Notes: generated by a model from the letters alone, not told the origin. A DNA stretch of 26,007 bases from Crocinitomicaceae bacterium (GCA_030830385.1 JAURNA010000276.1:1-26007), one strand, 5' to 3'; shown: positions 7,243-14,592, counted from the stretch's first letter. A program made the numbers and translations.

Positions 7243-8931
7243 TTATTTCTGGACCACGATTCGTTTTGTTACGGATTCACCGTCAGCTGTAAGGCGTACG
7301 AAGTACGTTCCAGCTTCAGCGTTCAACTCAAGAACAGCTGTAGTAAATCCAGCAACGTTTCCGTATTCGTTAGAAAGGATTACTTGTCCGTTTACAGATG
7401 TAACTTCAATTGTGAGGTCTTCAGTGTACAATCCGTTGATTGCAACGTTGAATGTTCCTGCAGATGGGTTTGGATATACTTCCAATCCGTTTGCGTCTGC
7501 GATATCGTTCAGACCTTGAGTTTGAGGGGTAACTGTTCCGAAGTTAGGACGAACGATGAATGAACCCGGCAATCCGACCGATTCCAACGTTGAGAATGCC
7601 CCACCGTTGATACTGAACCAAACCTTGTTGTAAGTAAGAATGTCCAAAGACTGAGACAGTGACATGCTGCTTGTTGAGTTGTACTCCTCGATTCCTACAT
7701 AGTATTCACCTGCTGTAAGTGAAAGTGGGTTTCCTGAAAGATCCCAAACCGGAAGCGTGATCATCATTCCTTGAGAAGATGTATCCGCTGCTGTGAAGAT
7801 GTACTCATTGGAGCCACCTACTACAGTCGTTGGAACTTCTGCTACAGTACTGTAAATAGTCACTTTCGTTGTGTCACCAATTGTTGGGAACGAGTAGAAA
7901 GATACAGTTGACATCGTGTCATCAATTACGAGATCGTAGTTGTTACCTAAAATACCTGTAGATCCAGCTTCGAATCCAATGCTACCAGCAATCGTAGCAT
8001 CATCACGTGCATACGTACTATCCGTCACAGCAAATACCTGATACGTTGTATCATTTACCGCGTTGCTATCTAACTCAATAATTCCACAAATGTACTCAAC
8101 TGTGTACACGTCAACTGCTGATGGAGTGTATCCGGCAACCGTGAAGTCAGCCATTGTTCCGACAGGAATATTCTGCGCAGCAGAAGTCTCAGTGTAGACC
8201 TGAGTCATCGCACCGTCGTATACGTTCACAGTCATAGTTGCACCTGTAACGTCATTCAACCCAACGGAAGAAATGGTTCCTTGAGAACCAAATGGTCCGG
8301 CAACGTGATCCAATGGAATCTGCGTATATTGAGCTGTTGTATCTCCGTACGTCATCTCAGCATCGTACGGTTGTACTTCGAAGATGGATATGTCGTCTAT
8401 TTTTAAGATGTACTCATCCGTCGAGTTGTTTCTCCAAGCGATGTAGACAGTTTGGTTTGAGTAACCAGCAATGTCTAAGTTTATAGATTGGTTTGTCCAT
8501 GTAGTTGGCGCAGCGGCAACCGAATACAACGGTGCATTACCCAAAAATTCAGCAATCGTAGGTGTGGTTGTAGAAATACGCACTTCGTACCCATCTGGGA
8601 AGTTCGGGTCTTCCGCCATCTCATCCCAGCTAAGAATGTTATTCGCTGTGAGCGTAATACCCGGAGTTATGAGCCAGTCATCTGATTGTCCTGGTGGATC
8701 GTACCATGATGTACTCATTGCCACAGTATCTCCCGGGTTTGTGAAGAGGTCATCTGCTCCAATCCAGGCGTCCGTAAATTGGGATACGTTTGGATGTGTA
8801 CTAACACTAAGGCCATCGTTATCAATGATCGTCCAAGTAGCGGGAATGCCATTGTTGAAGTTCTCTGAAAAGACTTGGCTGTATGATTCAGCGGCAAACG
8901 CAAGCCCCAAAAAGAGTAGTATTTTTTTCAT
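7243..8931 (-). CDS. Secreted choice-of-anchor J protein with T9SS type A sorting domain
   Basis: A 562-aa exported surface or extracellular protein. It has an N-terminal signal peptide (MKKILLFLGLAFAA, cleavage near 18-20) and a cleaved-adhesin/choice-of-anchor J domain at about 20-185 (SENFNNGIPATW at the start, SDDWLITP near 83-90, KIDDISIF at the end). A middle region of about 190-305 and a second beta-rich region of about 310-465 follow. A T9SS type A sorting domain occupies about 484-562 (LEVYPNPSAGTF, GTYFVRL and a basic VTKRIVVQK end). The sorting domain would be removed on outer-membrane export and the protein anchored or released. No catalytic domain is visible, so an adhesive role is inferred. 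The second region matches the layout of the protein at 18925-20772. The leader is truncated by an insertion sequence 42 nt upstream. Confidence 0.9.
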   Translation of the reverse strand: MKKILLFLGLAFAAESYSQVFSENFNNGIPATWTIIDNDGLSVSTHPNVSQFTDAWIGADDLFTNPGDTVAMSTSWYDPPGQSDDWLITPGITLTANNILSWDEMAEDPNFPDGYEVRISTTTPTIAEFLGNAPLYSVAAAPTTWTNQSINLDIAGYSNQTVYIAWRNNSTDEYILKIDDISIFEVQPYDAEMTYGDTTAQYTQIPLDHVAGPFGSQGTISSVGLNDVTGATMTVNVYDGAMTQVYTETSAAQNIPVGTMADFTVAGYTPSAVDVYTVEYICGIIELDSNAVNDTTYQVFAVTDSTYARDDATIAGSIGFEAGSTGILGNNYDLVIDDTMSTVSFYSFPTIGDTTKVTIYSTVAEVPTTVVGGSNEYIFTAADTSSQGMMITLPVWDLSGNPLSLTAGEYYVGIEEYNSTSSMSLSQSLDILTYNKVWFSINGGAFSTLESVGLPGSFIVRPNFGTVTPQTQGLNDIADANGLEVYPNPSAGTFNVAINGLYTEDLTIEVTSVNGQVILSNEYGNVAGFTTAVLELNAEAGTYFVRLTADGESVTKRIVVQK

Positions 8932-8953
8932 CGATTTATATTGAATTTTAAGC

Positions 8954-8961
8954 TAAAAGTA
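8954..8961 (-). promoter_or_regulatory. Predicted -7 element of the T9SS protein gene, next to the IS insertion
   Basis: The minus strand reads TACTTTTA, seven of eight bases of TAnnTTTG. It lies 22 nt upstream of the ATG at 8931, the same distance range as the other -7 elements in this window. The IS target duplication begins only 4 nt further upstream, so any -33 box must now lie in IS sequence. Confidence 0.35.
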
Positions 8962-8965
8962 GTTT

Positions 8966-8973
8966 AATTTTTT
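8966..8973. repeat. 8-bp target-site duplication, left copy
   Basis: AATTTTTT directly abuts the left IS end; the identical 8-mer is found at 9971-9978 against the right end. Eight bases is the usual duplication length for the IS1595 family. Confidence 0.85.
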
Positions 8974-8996
8974 TCTGATTCCCCCAAAGTTTACCA
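8974..8996. repeat. IS terminal inverted repeat, left
   Basis: Begins TCTGATTCCCCCA and ends TTTACCA. It pairs with 9948-9970 with four mismatches, all in the inner half. The transposase stop codon (8991-8993) lies within this repeat. Confidence 0.88.
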
Positions 8997-9896
8997 ATAA
9001 GAAGTTGCCATTGCAATAGTGAGTCTATCAAATACCCTGTCTTTGAAGTATCTACGGTTTAACTTGTAACAAAATTCGTTGAGATAATTTTGAAGGTACT
9101 TTCCTTTGATTTTATGAAAGGTTCCAAGGAGCGTTCTTTCGGCGTTGCTGATTGCAATATGTACCCATTTGAGGGTTGTTTTATTTGTGTTTTTGTCTGA
9201 TTTTTCCGCAAGATGTACCTCTACAAAATTGGAGATGTCGACGTAACTCGTGCTTTTATCCGAAAAAATGATGGATGTTTCTTTAAAGCTTTCCGCTATA
9301 GTTTCATTGATCGTTTCAGCAGTATGATCGGAAAGCACTTTCATTTTAAAGTATCTGCACTGACGTTGTTTTTTCCCTGTTTCGATGTCTTCCAAAGGAG
9401 TCGATTCTGCCATAACAGCAACATTGAGTTGTCGCTGACTTCCTCGTCCACGTTTTAGTTTTACAAATTCGGAAGTAGCCTTTTCAAAATAGCCCTCGTC
9501 AAACTCCGACGCCCCCTCCAAATGGTAGAGGGCATACCGCTTTCCCATACCTTCACGTATTTTATGCATTAATCGCCATACCGTATCGTATTTGGGGTGA
9601 TCCAACTGACGTTGTAATTCTGAAGCTGAGATAGTTTTCTTGCTGAAGGTCATAAAAGCCATTGCCAAATACCAGGTATGAAAAGATACTTTCGAACCCT
9701 CCATTATGCTTCCACTTCTTAATGTCGTTCTGAAATTACAACTGCTACACTGCCATTGCCATTTTGCTTGTAACCAATAGTGCTTTTCACATCCACACTG
9801 CTTGCACTTGACGCCTTGTGACTCCCGTTGCTCCTTAAAATGAGACTTACAGCTAGTCTCGTTCGGAAATTCCTCTAAAAATCGTAGTATGTTCAT
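8991..9896 (-). CDS. IS1595-family (ISXO2-like) transposase
   Basis: A 301-aa transposase for the surrounding element. An N-terminal zinc ribbon has Cys31-x2-Cys34 and Cys50-x2-Cys53 for DNA binding. The ISXO2-like catalytic domain follows: FDEGYFE with Asp133, FSDKST with Asp213, and a SNAERTLLG segment (about 250-258) with the third catalytic position, probably Asn251, followed by the KYLQNYLNEFCYKLNRR tail typical of the family. No frameshift or internal stop is present and the length is normal, so it is probably active. The gene nearly fills the element; its last codons and stop are within the left terminal repeat. Confidence 0.93.
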   Translation of the reverse strand: MNILRFLEEFPNETSCKSHFKEQRESQGVKCKQCGCEKHYWLQAKWQWQCSSCNFRTTLRSGSIMEGSKVSFHTWYLAMAFMTFSKKTISASELQRQLDHPKYDTVWRLMHKIREGMGKRYALYHLEGASEFDEGYFEKATSEFVKLKRGRGSQRQLNVAVMAESTPLEDIETGKKQRQCRYFKMKVLSDHTAETINETIAESFKETSIIFSDKSTSYVDISNFVEVHLAEKSDKNTNKTTLKWVHIAISNAERTLLGTFHKIKGKYLQNYLNEFCYKLNRRYFKDRVFDRLTIAMATSYW

Positions 9897-9947
9897 CTTG
9901 CTTTTTTATTCAAAGCAACAACGCTACATCGTAATCAATTTACGTTC

Positions 9948-9970
9948 TGGTATTTTCTGGGGGAATCAGA
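9948..9970. repeat. IS terminal inverted repeat, right
   Basis: Ends GGGGGAATCAGA, the reverse complement of the left end over the outer 13 bases. It is followed directly by the AATTTTTT duplication. Confidence 0.88.
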
Positions 9971-9978
9971 AATTTTTT
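9971..9978. repeat. 8-bp target-site duplication, right copy
   Basis: AATTTTTT, identical to 8966-8973 on the other side of the insertion sequence. Confidence 0.85.
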
Positions 9979-9994
9979 CCAGAGGAAAAAGTTT

Positions 9995-10016
9995 AAACCG
10001 TAATTTTTCTCGGTTT
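9995..10016 (-). terminator. Weak candidate terminator of the kynurenine operon
   Basis: On the minus strand a 6-bp stem AAACCG/CGGTTT with a 10-nt A-rich loop precedes a short AAACTTTTT tract. It lies 40-60 nt past the last gene of the operon (stop at 10056). The stem is short, so this is only a candidate. Confidence 0.25.
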
Positions 10017-10055
10017 TCGTGCTGTGTTTCGGTGAATTATCAACTTTTTTCGAAG

Positions 10056-10301
10056 TTAAAAACTGATCGGTTCGTCATTAATGACTTCTTTTCGAACGGG
10101 TCTTACCGGGTTGGTGAGCACACGTTTTTCGATCGGAGTAGTTTTTACTTTAACCTGCTGAAAGGAATCTACTCTTGCCTTCGCATCTGGAGACCCTGAG
10201 TCTGAAACTGAAGTATTTGCTGACGTTTCATTCGTTGTGCCACATCCAAACAGTAACAACCCGAATGCAAGCAGTACAACTGAAAATCTATTCTTTTTCA
10301 T
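10056..10301 (-). CDS. Small hypothetical lipoprotein
   Basis: An 81-aa protein with a basic N-terminus, a hydrophobic stretch and the lipobox LLFGC (Cys20), so it should be processed by signal peptidase II and anchored to a membrane. The mature part is Ser/Thr/Asn-rich directly after the cysteine, then basic with several Val/Pro/Arg residues, and shows no domain I recognise. It begins 6 nt after the stop of the ArsC-like gene and is the last gene of the leftward operon that starts with kynU. Function unknown; the lipid attachment prediction is firm, the role is not. Confidence 0.75.
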   Translation of the reverse strand: MKKNRFSVVLLAFGLLLFGCGTTNETSANTSVSDSGSPDAKARVDSFQQVKVKTTPIEKRVLTNPVRPVRKEVINDEPISF

Positions 10302-10307
10302 GGTATT

Positions 10308-10661
10308 TTACTTATTAAATGATGCCACCGCTTCCTCTACTGTTTTCTTTGCGTTTCCGATGAAGACCTCATCCTCATTGATTACAAACGGACGCTTGAG
10401 AAAGGTGTATTCTTCGAGCATGTATTTGCGGTAATCTGACTCCGAAAGTTCCATTTGGTTCAAGCCCATGGATCGATATTTCATTGCCTTTTTTGAGAAC
10501 AGCGCTTCATATGAACCCACTTTTTCCTTAAGAAAATCAAGTGTTTCCGGGTCGATGTTGTTTGTTTTGATATCCTGAAGTTCTACGTCTGGCCCCGGGC
10601 CGATTTCTTTCAATATACGTTGATTTGTAGAACAACTTGATAGGTGATAAATTTTCTTCAT
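10308..10661 (-). CDS. ArsC/Spx-family thioredoxin-fold protein
   Basis: A 117-aa cytoplasmic protein of the ArsC/Spx/YffB family. The N-terminus (KIYHLSSCSTNQRIL) puts the single family cysteine at position 10; the C-terminal LKRPFVINEDEVFIGN segment (about 88-103) corresponds to the conserved (I/L)KRPxxV...VGF motif. Many relatives have a CxxC pair here; this one has Cys-Ser-Thr-Asn, so only one cysteine remains. It could be a glutathione-type arsenate reductase-like enzyme or a redox regulator, and nothing nearby suggests arsenic resistance. It begins 9 nt after the stop of the outer-membrane protein gene, in the kynurenine operon. Confidence 0.85.
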   Translation of the reverse strand: MKKIYHLSSCSTNQRILKEIGPGPDVELQDIKTNNIDPETLDFLKEKVGSYEALFSKKAMKYRSMGLNQMELSESDYRKYMLEEYTFLKRPFVINEDEVFIGNAKKTVEEAVASFNK

Positions 10662-10670
10662 TGTATTCCT

Positions 10671-11540
10671 TTAATTGCCTTGCATAAATTCGTCGTTTCG
10701 CTTTCTGTCTTCTTCGTTGGTTTCAACAGGTGGACAGCTATTTTTTCGTCTCTTTTGGAAGAGGTTCATCACCTTCACGTAGAACACCGCGGGCCAGTAG
10801 TTCGACGAGAACCATCGCAATGAAGGTTTGGCCTTGTTCCATTCATGGATTCCGAGAATGGGTGTTCTGCATCCCACGACCAAATTTGTTCCTCTTCTCA
10901 ATTTAAAGCCAAAACCCAGATCGTAGTGAATCTGAGCCGCCAATGGTTTGTAGTAATACGCTTCTGTTCCGAATTGCGCAGAAAATTGATGGTAATCGGA
11001 TTCCTGATCGTCGGTAATCAACCGATAATCAACGTTGGCGCCAAGGCCATTGTCAATGTAAAATCCATCGATCTTTTTAAAGTGTATCTCTTTGTGCGCG
11101 GTGATTCGGCCGTAGAGGTGACCGTTGTAGAATCGTCCGGCCTCTTCAGCTTCGGAAATCAGATTTCCGACAATGTCCCGATAATTCACCTTGATTGTCT
11201 CTTTTCCACCGAGGTACTTGAAGCCAATTCCCCAATCGAAATAGCTCAAAAAACCCTTTTTGGTAACATGAACGAGGCCCAATTCTCCAAAAAAGCCCGG
11301 ACGTCCGGATGGGTCTAATAAGAAGTCGCCTCTGGATGAGGTTCCGTTGAATTCCCGGGTTTCGTTTTTCAGACGTGTAAACGTATACGTTGGACCCAGT
11401 TGAATTTGCCATCCTGTGTAGCTCAAATTCCGGAAATCTCGTTTACCGAATGCATCCTTTCTACTGTTCGGGGTAAAATCCCGTTGCCCAAATGAACAGG
11501 CGGTGCCTGCCAGTAATGCAATAATCCAGGCATGTTTCAT
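10671..11540 (-). CDS. Hypothetical exported protein, probable outer-membrane beta-barrel
   Basis: A 289-aa protein with a signal peptide (MKHAWIIALLAGTACSFG, cleavage near 19-20). The mature part alternates polar and aromatic or hydrophobic residues in short segments rich in Tyr, Phe and Gly (for example GWQIQLGPTYTFTRL, FDWGIGFKYLGG, AQIHYDLGFGFKLRRG), a pattern of outer-membrane barrels of about 8-12 strands. The C-terminal 30 residues are very charged and look non-barrel. The ATG at 11540 overlaps the kmo stop as ATGA (11537-11540); a longer start at 11582 would lose the signal peptide position. The family is not recognised. Translational coupling to kmo is clear, the functional link is not. 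Confidence 0.72.
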   Translation of the reverse strand: MKHAWIIALLAGTACSFGQRDFTPNSRKDAFGKRDFRNLSYTGWQIQLGPTYTFTRLKNETREFNGTSSRGDFLLDPSGRPGFFGELGLVHVTKKGFLSYFDWGIGFKYLGGKETIKVNYRDIVGNLISEAEEAGRFYNGHLYGRITAHKEIHFKKIDGFYIDNGLGANVDYRLITDDQESDYHQFSAQFGTEAYYYKPLAAQIHYDLGFGFKLRRGTNLVVGCRTPILGIHEWNKAKPSLRWFSSNYWPAVFYVKVMNLFQKRRKNSCPPVETNEEDRKRNDEFMQGN

Positions 11541-12883
11541 AGTTGCTCTTTTATCGTATTCATCACTTCTTCCGACTCCCAACGGGCTTCAATATCGGGA
11601 ATTTCCATGACCTTATTCATTATTTTGTCCTGTTCTTTACCTTTTTTCAGTGCATCGCTGTATCGGATTTCACTGAATGTTACCTGAGAATACAACGGTA
11701 TCCAAAGGTCTGGGTAACGCTCTGAGAATTTTGCTTCTATTTTTTTTCGGAGCAAGAACTTCGGATCGGCGACATAATCACGCATTACATAGTAATTATG
11801 AAGGGATAGATCCTGCAGTGCATCACCATCTTGTTTTCGATCTCTACTATACTCTTCAAAAATCGTACCCCAATTTTCGCCATGTTTTTGCATCAGGTTC
11901 CACAGAACGGTACAATCCTCGAAACCCCCATTCATGCCTTGTCCATAAAACGGTACGGTAGCATGGGCTGCATCTCCCATCATTGCTACTTTGCCATGGT
12001 GCCATGGATAGGATCGCATAATCGCCAATGATGAAAGCGGGTGGTCTTCCCAGGCATCCGCAATGTTGGGCATCATTTCATAGAAATCAGGGAATGTCGT
12101 TTGGAAGAATTGATCCACTTCCTCTTTCGATTTCATTGCATTGAACGACTGCTTGTGACCGTCAAAAGGCATGAAAAGCGTGCAGGTGAAGGATCCGTCT
12201 TCATTCGCAAGTGCAATGAGCATAAAACGACCCCGCGGCCAAATGTGCAGTGCATTTTTATCGAGCTTGTAACTGCCATCTTCGTTTGCCGGAAGAAGGA
12301 TTTCGCGGTAACCGTCTTCGATGTATAACTGGCTGAAGTTAAAGCGATCCAGTTTCTGCATTCCTTTGTAACGGACTGCCGAAAAAGCTCCATCGCAGGC
12401 GAAAACGACATCGGCCTGATCCTCAATCATAGAGCCATTTTCGAGGTTGAGAAGCGTTATTTTCCCAGACTCGAAATCCACATCTTCGCACTGGTGGTTG
12501 TAGAATATTTTCGCTCCTCCATTTTGCTCTGCAATATCCATCATTTTGGCATTCACGCCTCCTCGTGAGATGGAATAGATGGACTGCCCCTCCTTTCCAT
12601 AAGGCTGGAAGGTCAATTCTCCCGAAGTACTGTGCATAATGCGTCCGTGCATGGGAATGGCCATCTTTCGAATTTCGTCTCCTACCCCAACGGTGTCCAA
12701 TGCCTTCCAACCGCGATTTGAGAGCGCCAGATTGATGGATTTTCCGACTGAAATTTCCGCCTTTCGAATGTCCGATCTGCGTTCATAGATTCGTACTTTG
12801 TAACCCGCTTTGGCCAGGTAAACGGCCCATAGTGATCCAACGAGTCCGGCTCCGACAATTATTGCGTTTTTTTCGTTGCTCAT
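11537..12883 (-). CDS. kmo: Kynurenine 3-monooxygenase
   Basis: FAD-dependent hydroxylase converting L-kynurenine to 3-hydroxykynurenine with NADPH and O2. The 448-aa product has the FAD-binding GAGLVG motif at residues 11-16 with the following Glu34-Arg35, and the second flavin motif GDAAHATVPFYGQGMNGGFED at about 302-322; that stretch with YGQGMNGGFEDC is characteristic of KMO. Further family blocks are KSINLALSNRGW (near 49-60) and IWPRGRFMLIALAN. The ATG at 12883 was chosen over 12895 because its ATGA overlaps the stop of the upstream 73-aa gene (12880-12883). Eukaryotic and bacterial KMO often have a C-terminal membrane region; the C-terminus here is charged and hydrophilic. It is third in an operon with kynureninase. 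Confidence 0.95.
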   Translation of the reverse strand: MSNEKNAIIVGAGLVGSLWAVYLAKAGYKVRIYERRSDIRKAEISVGKSINLALSNRGWKALDTVGVGDEIRKMAIPMHGRIMHSTSGELTFQPYGKEGQSIYSISRGGVNAKMMDIAEQNGGAKIFYNHQCEDVDFESGKITLLNLENGSMIEDQADVVFACDGAFSAVRYKGMQKLDRFNFSQLYIEDGYREILLPANEDGSYKLDKNALHIWPRGRFMLIALANEDGSFTCTLFMPFDGHKQSFNAMKSKEEVDQFFQTTFPDFYEMMPNIADAWEDHPLSSLAIMRSYPWHHGKVAMMGDAAHATVPFYGQGMNGGFEDCTVLWNLMQKHGENWGTIFEEYSRDRKQDGDALQDLSLHNYYVMRDYVADPKFLLRKKIEAKFSERYPDLWIPLYSQVTFSEIRYSDALKKGKEQDKIMNKVMEIPDIEARWESEEVMNTIKEQL

Positions 12884-13101
12884 CTGCGCTTCCAATTTCG
12901 TGAATAGTTTGTCTCAAAAAACGTACGATTCGCACGTTGCTGCATTTTCTTTTTGTGCATTCTGGCACTCATCCGCCAGAGAATAATTCCTCCTACCAAA
13001 ACGGCTCCTGTTTGCAGCGCAATGGTGAGATACGCCTGCATTTCTGTAGCGGCTCCTGAATACTTCGCCAATACCAATTGTTGCACTGCAATATCGTTCA
13101 T
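12880..13101 (-). CDS. Small single-pass membrane protein between kynU and kmo
   Basis: A 73-aa protein with one predicted transmembrane helix (about 24-44: YLTIALQTGAVLVGGIILW) and a strongly basic C-terminal tail (ARMHKKKMQQRANR and RNWKRR), which by the positive-inside rule would face the cytoplasm. The ATG lies 1 nt after the kynU stop and its TGA overlaps the kmo ATG, so it is translated as part of the same unit; that placement is the main support for its being real. I do not recognise the family. A possible role is tethering kynurenine enzymes to the membrane, but that is inference from position and topology only. Confidence 0.75.
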   Translation of the reverse strand: MNDIAVQQLVLAKYSGAATEMQAYLTIALQTGAVLVGGIILWRMSARMHKKKMQQRANRTFFETNYSRNWKRR

Positions 13102-13102
13102 A

Positions 13103-14374
13103 TCAACTGATTACTTCTTCCAGATACTGTCCAAAACGGTAACAATCCTCGTATGAGTTATACAAAGGTGCCGGAGCAATTCGAATGACGTTCGGTTCGC
13201 GCCAATCCGCAATCACTCCTTTTTCCGAGAGCTTATCGAAGAGTTCTTTACCCATACCATGTGCATGAATGGAAAGTTGTGCCCCTCGCTTGCTCTTGTC
13301 TTTTGGGGTCATAATTTCAAATGTGCAATCCGGGTTGCGGTTGGAGATGTCTTCAATGACAAACTCCAGATAAGCTGTAAGTTTATCTCGTTTTTCACCA
13401 ATTCGATCCATTCCGGCTTCGTCGAAAATTTCGAGTGATGCGAGATGCGCAGCCATTCCCAGAACCGGAGCATTACTCAGCTGCCAACCTTCGGCTCCAA
13501 ACATGGGTTTGAATCCCGGCTCCATTTGAAAGCGGGTTTGCTTGTCGTATCCCCACCAACCGGCAAAGCGCTTCAGGTCGGGACGGTTTGCGTGACGTTC
13601 GTGTACGAACATTCCTGAGACTCCTCCCGGGGAAGAATTCAGGTATTTGTATCCACACCAGGCAGCAAAATCCACATCCCAATCGTGCAAATTCAAGTTG
13701 ATGTTGCCTGCGGCGTGAGCGAGATCAAACCCAACCGTTGCGCCCACAGCATGCCCTGCACGCGTAATCGACTCCATGTCGAACAACTGACCTGTGTAGT
13801 AATTCACTCCACCGATCATGATCATCGATAATTCATCTCTGTATTGCTCAATTGCCGCAAGAATGTCCTCTTCGCGAATCAATTCTTCCCCTTCTCTCGG
13901 AGCAATTTCGATCAAGTGCTCCTTTGGCGATAACCCATGAAACGTAATTTGCGATTCCAATGCATACTGATCACTGGGAAAGGCTTTCGCTTCGCACAAA
14001 ATCTTATTTCGCTTTCCTTCGGGTTGATAAAAGGACACCATTAACAGGTGCAGATTAGTCGTGAGCGAGTGTGTAACGACTACTTCATGAGGAAGTCCTC
14101 CCACAACTTTTGCCGCCATTCCCGTTAGCTGCTCGTGATACGAATACCACGGACGTCTGGACATAAAGTGGCCGTGTACTCCATAAGTAGCCCAGTCGTC
14201 AAGCTCTTCGTTGATATATTCACGGACTTTTTTCGGCTGTAGCCCAAGTGAATTTCCTGAAAAATACACGACTTCCCCGTCATGAAATGTAGGGAAGAGG
14301 AACTTTCCCCTGAAGTGTGCAAGGGGATCGGCCTCATCCAATTTCCGGGCGAATGCTTCGCTGTTTTCGTACAT
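13103..14374 (-). CDS. kynU: Kynureninase
   Basis: PLP enzyme that cleaves kynurenine or 3-hydroxykynurenine to (3-hydroxy)anthranilate and alanine. The 423-aa product has YFSGNSLGLQP near the N-terminus, the GFDLAHAAGN block with the PLP-binding Asp, and the lysine motif WCGYKYLNSSPG, with Lys243 as the expected Schiff-base residue. The C-terminal part includes RGAQLSIHAHG and an ADWREPNVIRIAPAPLYNS block. The ATG at 14374 gives a normal N-terminus (MYENSEAFARKLDEADP); an upstream in-frame start at 14452 would add 26 atypical residues and would place the predicted promoter (14403-14410) inside the coding region. It is the first gene of the operon, 1 nt before the 73-aa gene. Confidence 0.95.
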   Translation of the reverse strand: MYENSEAFARKLDEADPLAHFRGKFLFPTFHDGEVVYFSGNSLGLQPKKVREYINEELDDWATYGVHGHFMSRRPWYSYHEQLTGMAAKVVGGLPHEVVVTHSLTTNLHLLMVSFYQPEGKRNKILCEAKAFPSDQYALESQITFHGLSPKEHLIEIAPREGEELIREEDILAAIEQYRDELSMIMIGGVNYYTGQLFDMESITRAGHAVGATVGFDLAHAAGNINLNLHDWDVDFAAWCGYKYLNSSPGGVSGMFVHERHANRPDLKRFAGWWGYDKQTRFQMEPGFKPMFGAEGWQLSNAPVLGMAAHLASLEIFDEAGMDRIGEKRDKLTAYLEFVIEDISNRNPDCTFEIMTPKDKSKRGAQLSIHAHGMGKELFDKLSEKGVIADWREPNVIRIAPAPLYNSYEDCYRFGQYLEEVIS

Positions 14375-14402
14375 GCTATACCGTCTATGCGCAGATTCCG
14401 GC

Positions 14403-14410
14403 CAAAGATA
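14403..14410 (-). promoter_or_regulatory. Predicted -7 element for the kynurenine operon
   Basis: The minus strand reads TATCTTTG, an exact match to TAnnTTTG, 28 nt upstream of the kynU ATG at 14374. It supports that start over 14452. No clear -33 box is visible. Confidence 0.45.
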
Positions 14411-14484
14411 GCAATATACTTCCTTTGGAGGGACCTCTGAAGAGGCACTCATTTCCAGTTGATTGTAACGTGCTTCCTGTACGA

Positions 14485-14592
14485 TTAACGGTTGAGTATA
14501 TACTGAACGAGGAAAAACGTCGCAACTCCAACCGCAACGGCGATCACAATTTGAAGAATCTTTTGGTTGTTGTTGTTTTCCCGGTTTTTCAT
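14485..14592 (-). CDS. Putative 35-aa single-helix membrane protein
   Basis: A short frame on the minus strand encodes MKNRENNNNQ, then a hydrophobic helix (about residues 12-33: ILQIVIAVAVGVATFFLVQY), then ILNR and TAA. The polar Asn-rich head and single helix look like a genuine small membrane protein rather than random sequence, and it lies in otherwise gene-free DNA between hemL (divergent) and kynU (same strand, about 110 nt downstream). No homologue is recognised and no promoter is obvious. Function unknown. Confidence 0.45.
   Translation of the reverse strand: MKNRENNNNQKILQIVIAVAVGVATFFLVQYILNR

Larger units (their letters stand above)
8974..9970 (-). mobile_element. IS1595-family insertion sequence, complete (997 bp)
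   Basis: A complete element bounded by 23-bp imperfect inverted repeats (8974-8996 and 9948-9970, 19 of 23 matching; the outer 13 bases, TCTGATTCCCCCA, are perfect) and an 8-bp direct duplication AATTTTTT. It contains one intact transposase gene on the minus strand and no passenger gene. It lies between the 3' end of the kynurenine operon and the T9SS protein gene, all read leftward. Intact ends, gene and duplication suggest a fairly recent insertion. Confidence 0.9.

Noticed and set aside
8471..8944. 157-aa plus-strand frame opposite the first T9SS protein gene
   Set aside because: Opposite strand of a gene with signal peptide and sorting domain; no start context or family features of its own.
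8966..8988. A new hybrid promoter formed by the IS end
   Set aside because: The TTTG in the IS end is 23 nt from the -7 element, longer than the usual spacing, so it is noted only as a possibility and not called as a feature.
10845..11318. 157-aa plus-strand frame across the outer-membrane protein gene
   Set aside because: The minus-strand gene has a signal peptide and an ATGA coupling to kmo; the plus-strand frame has neither.
14375..14452. N-terminal extension of kynureninase to 14452
   Set aside because: The extra 26 residues are unlike kynureninase N-termini and contain the predicted -7 element; 14374 gives a normal start.
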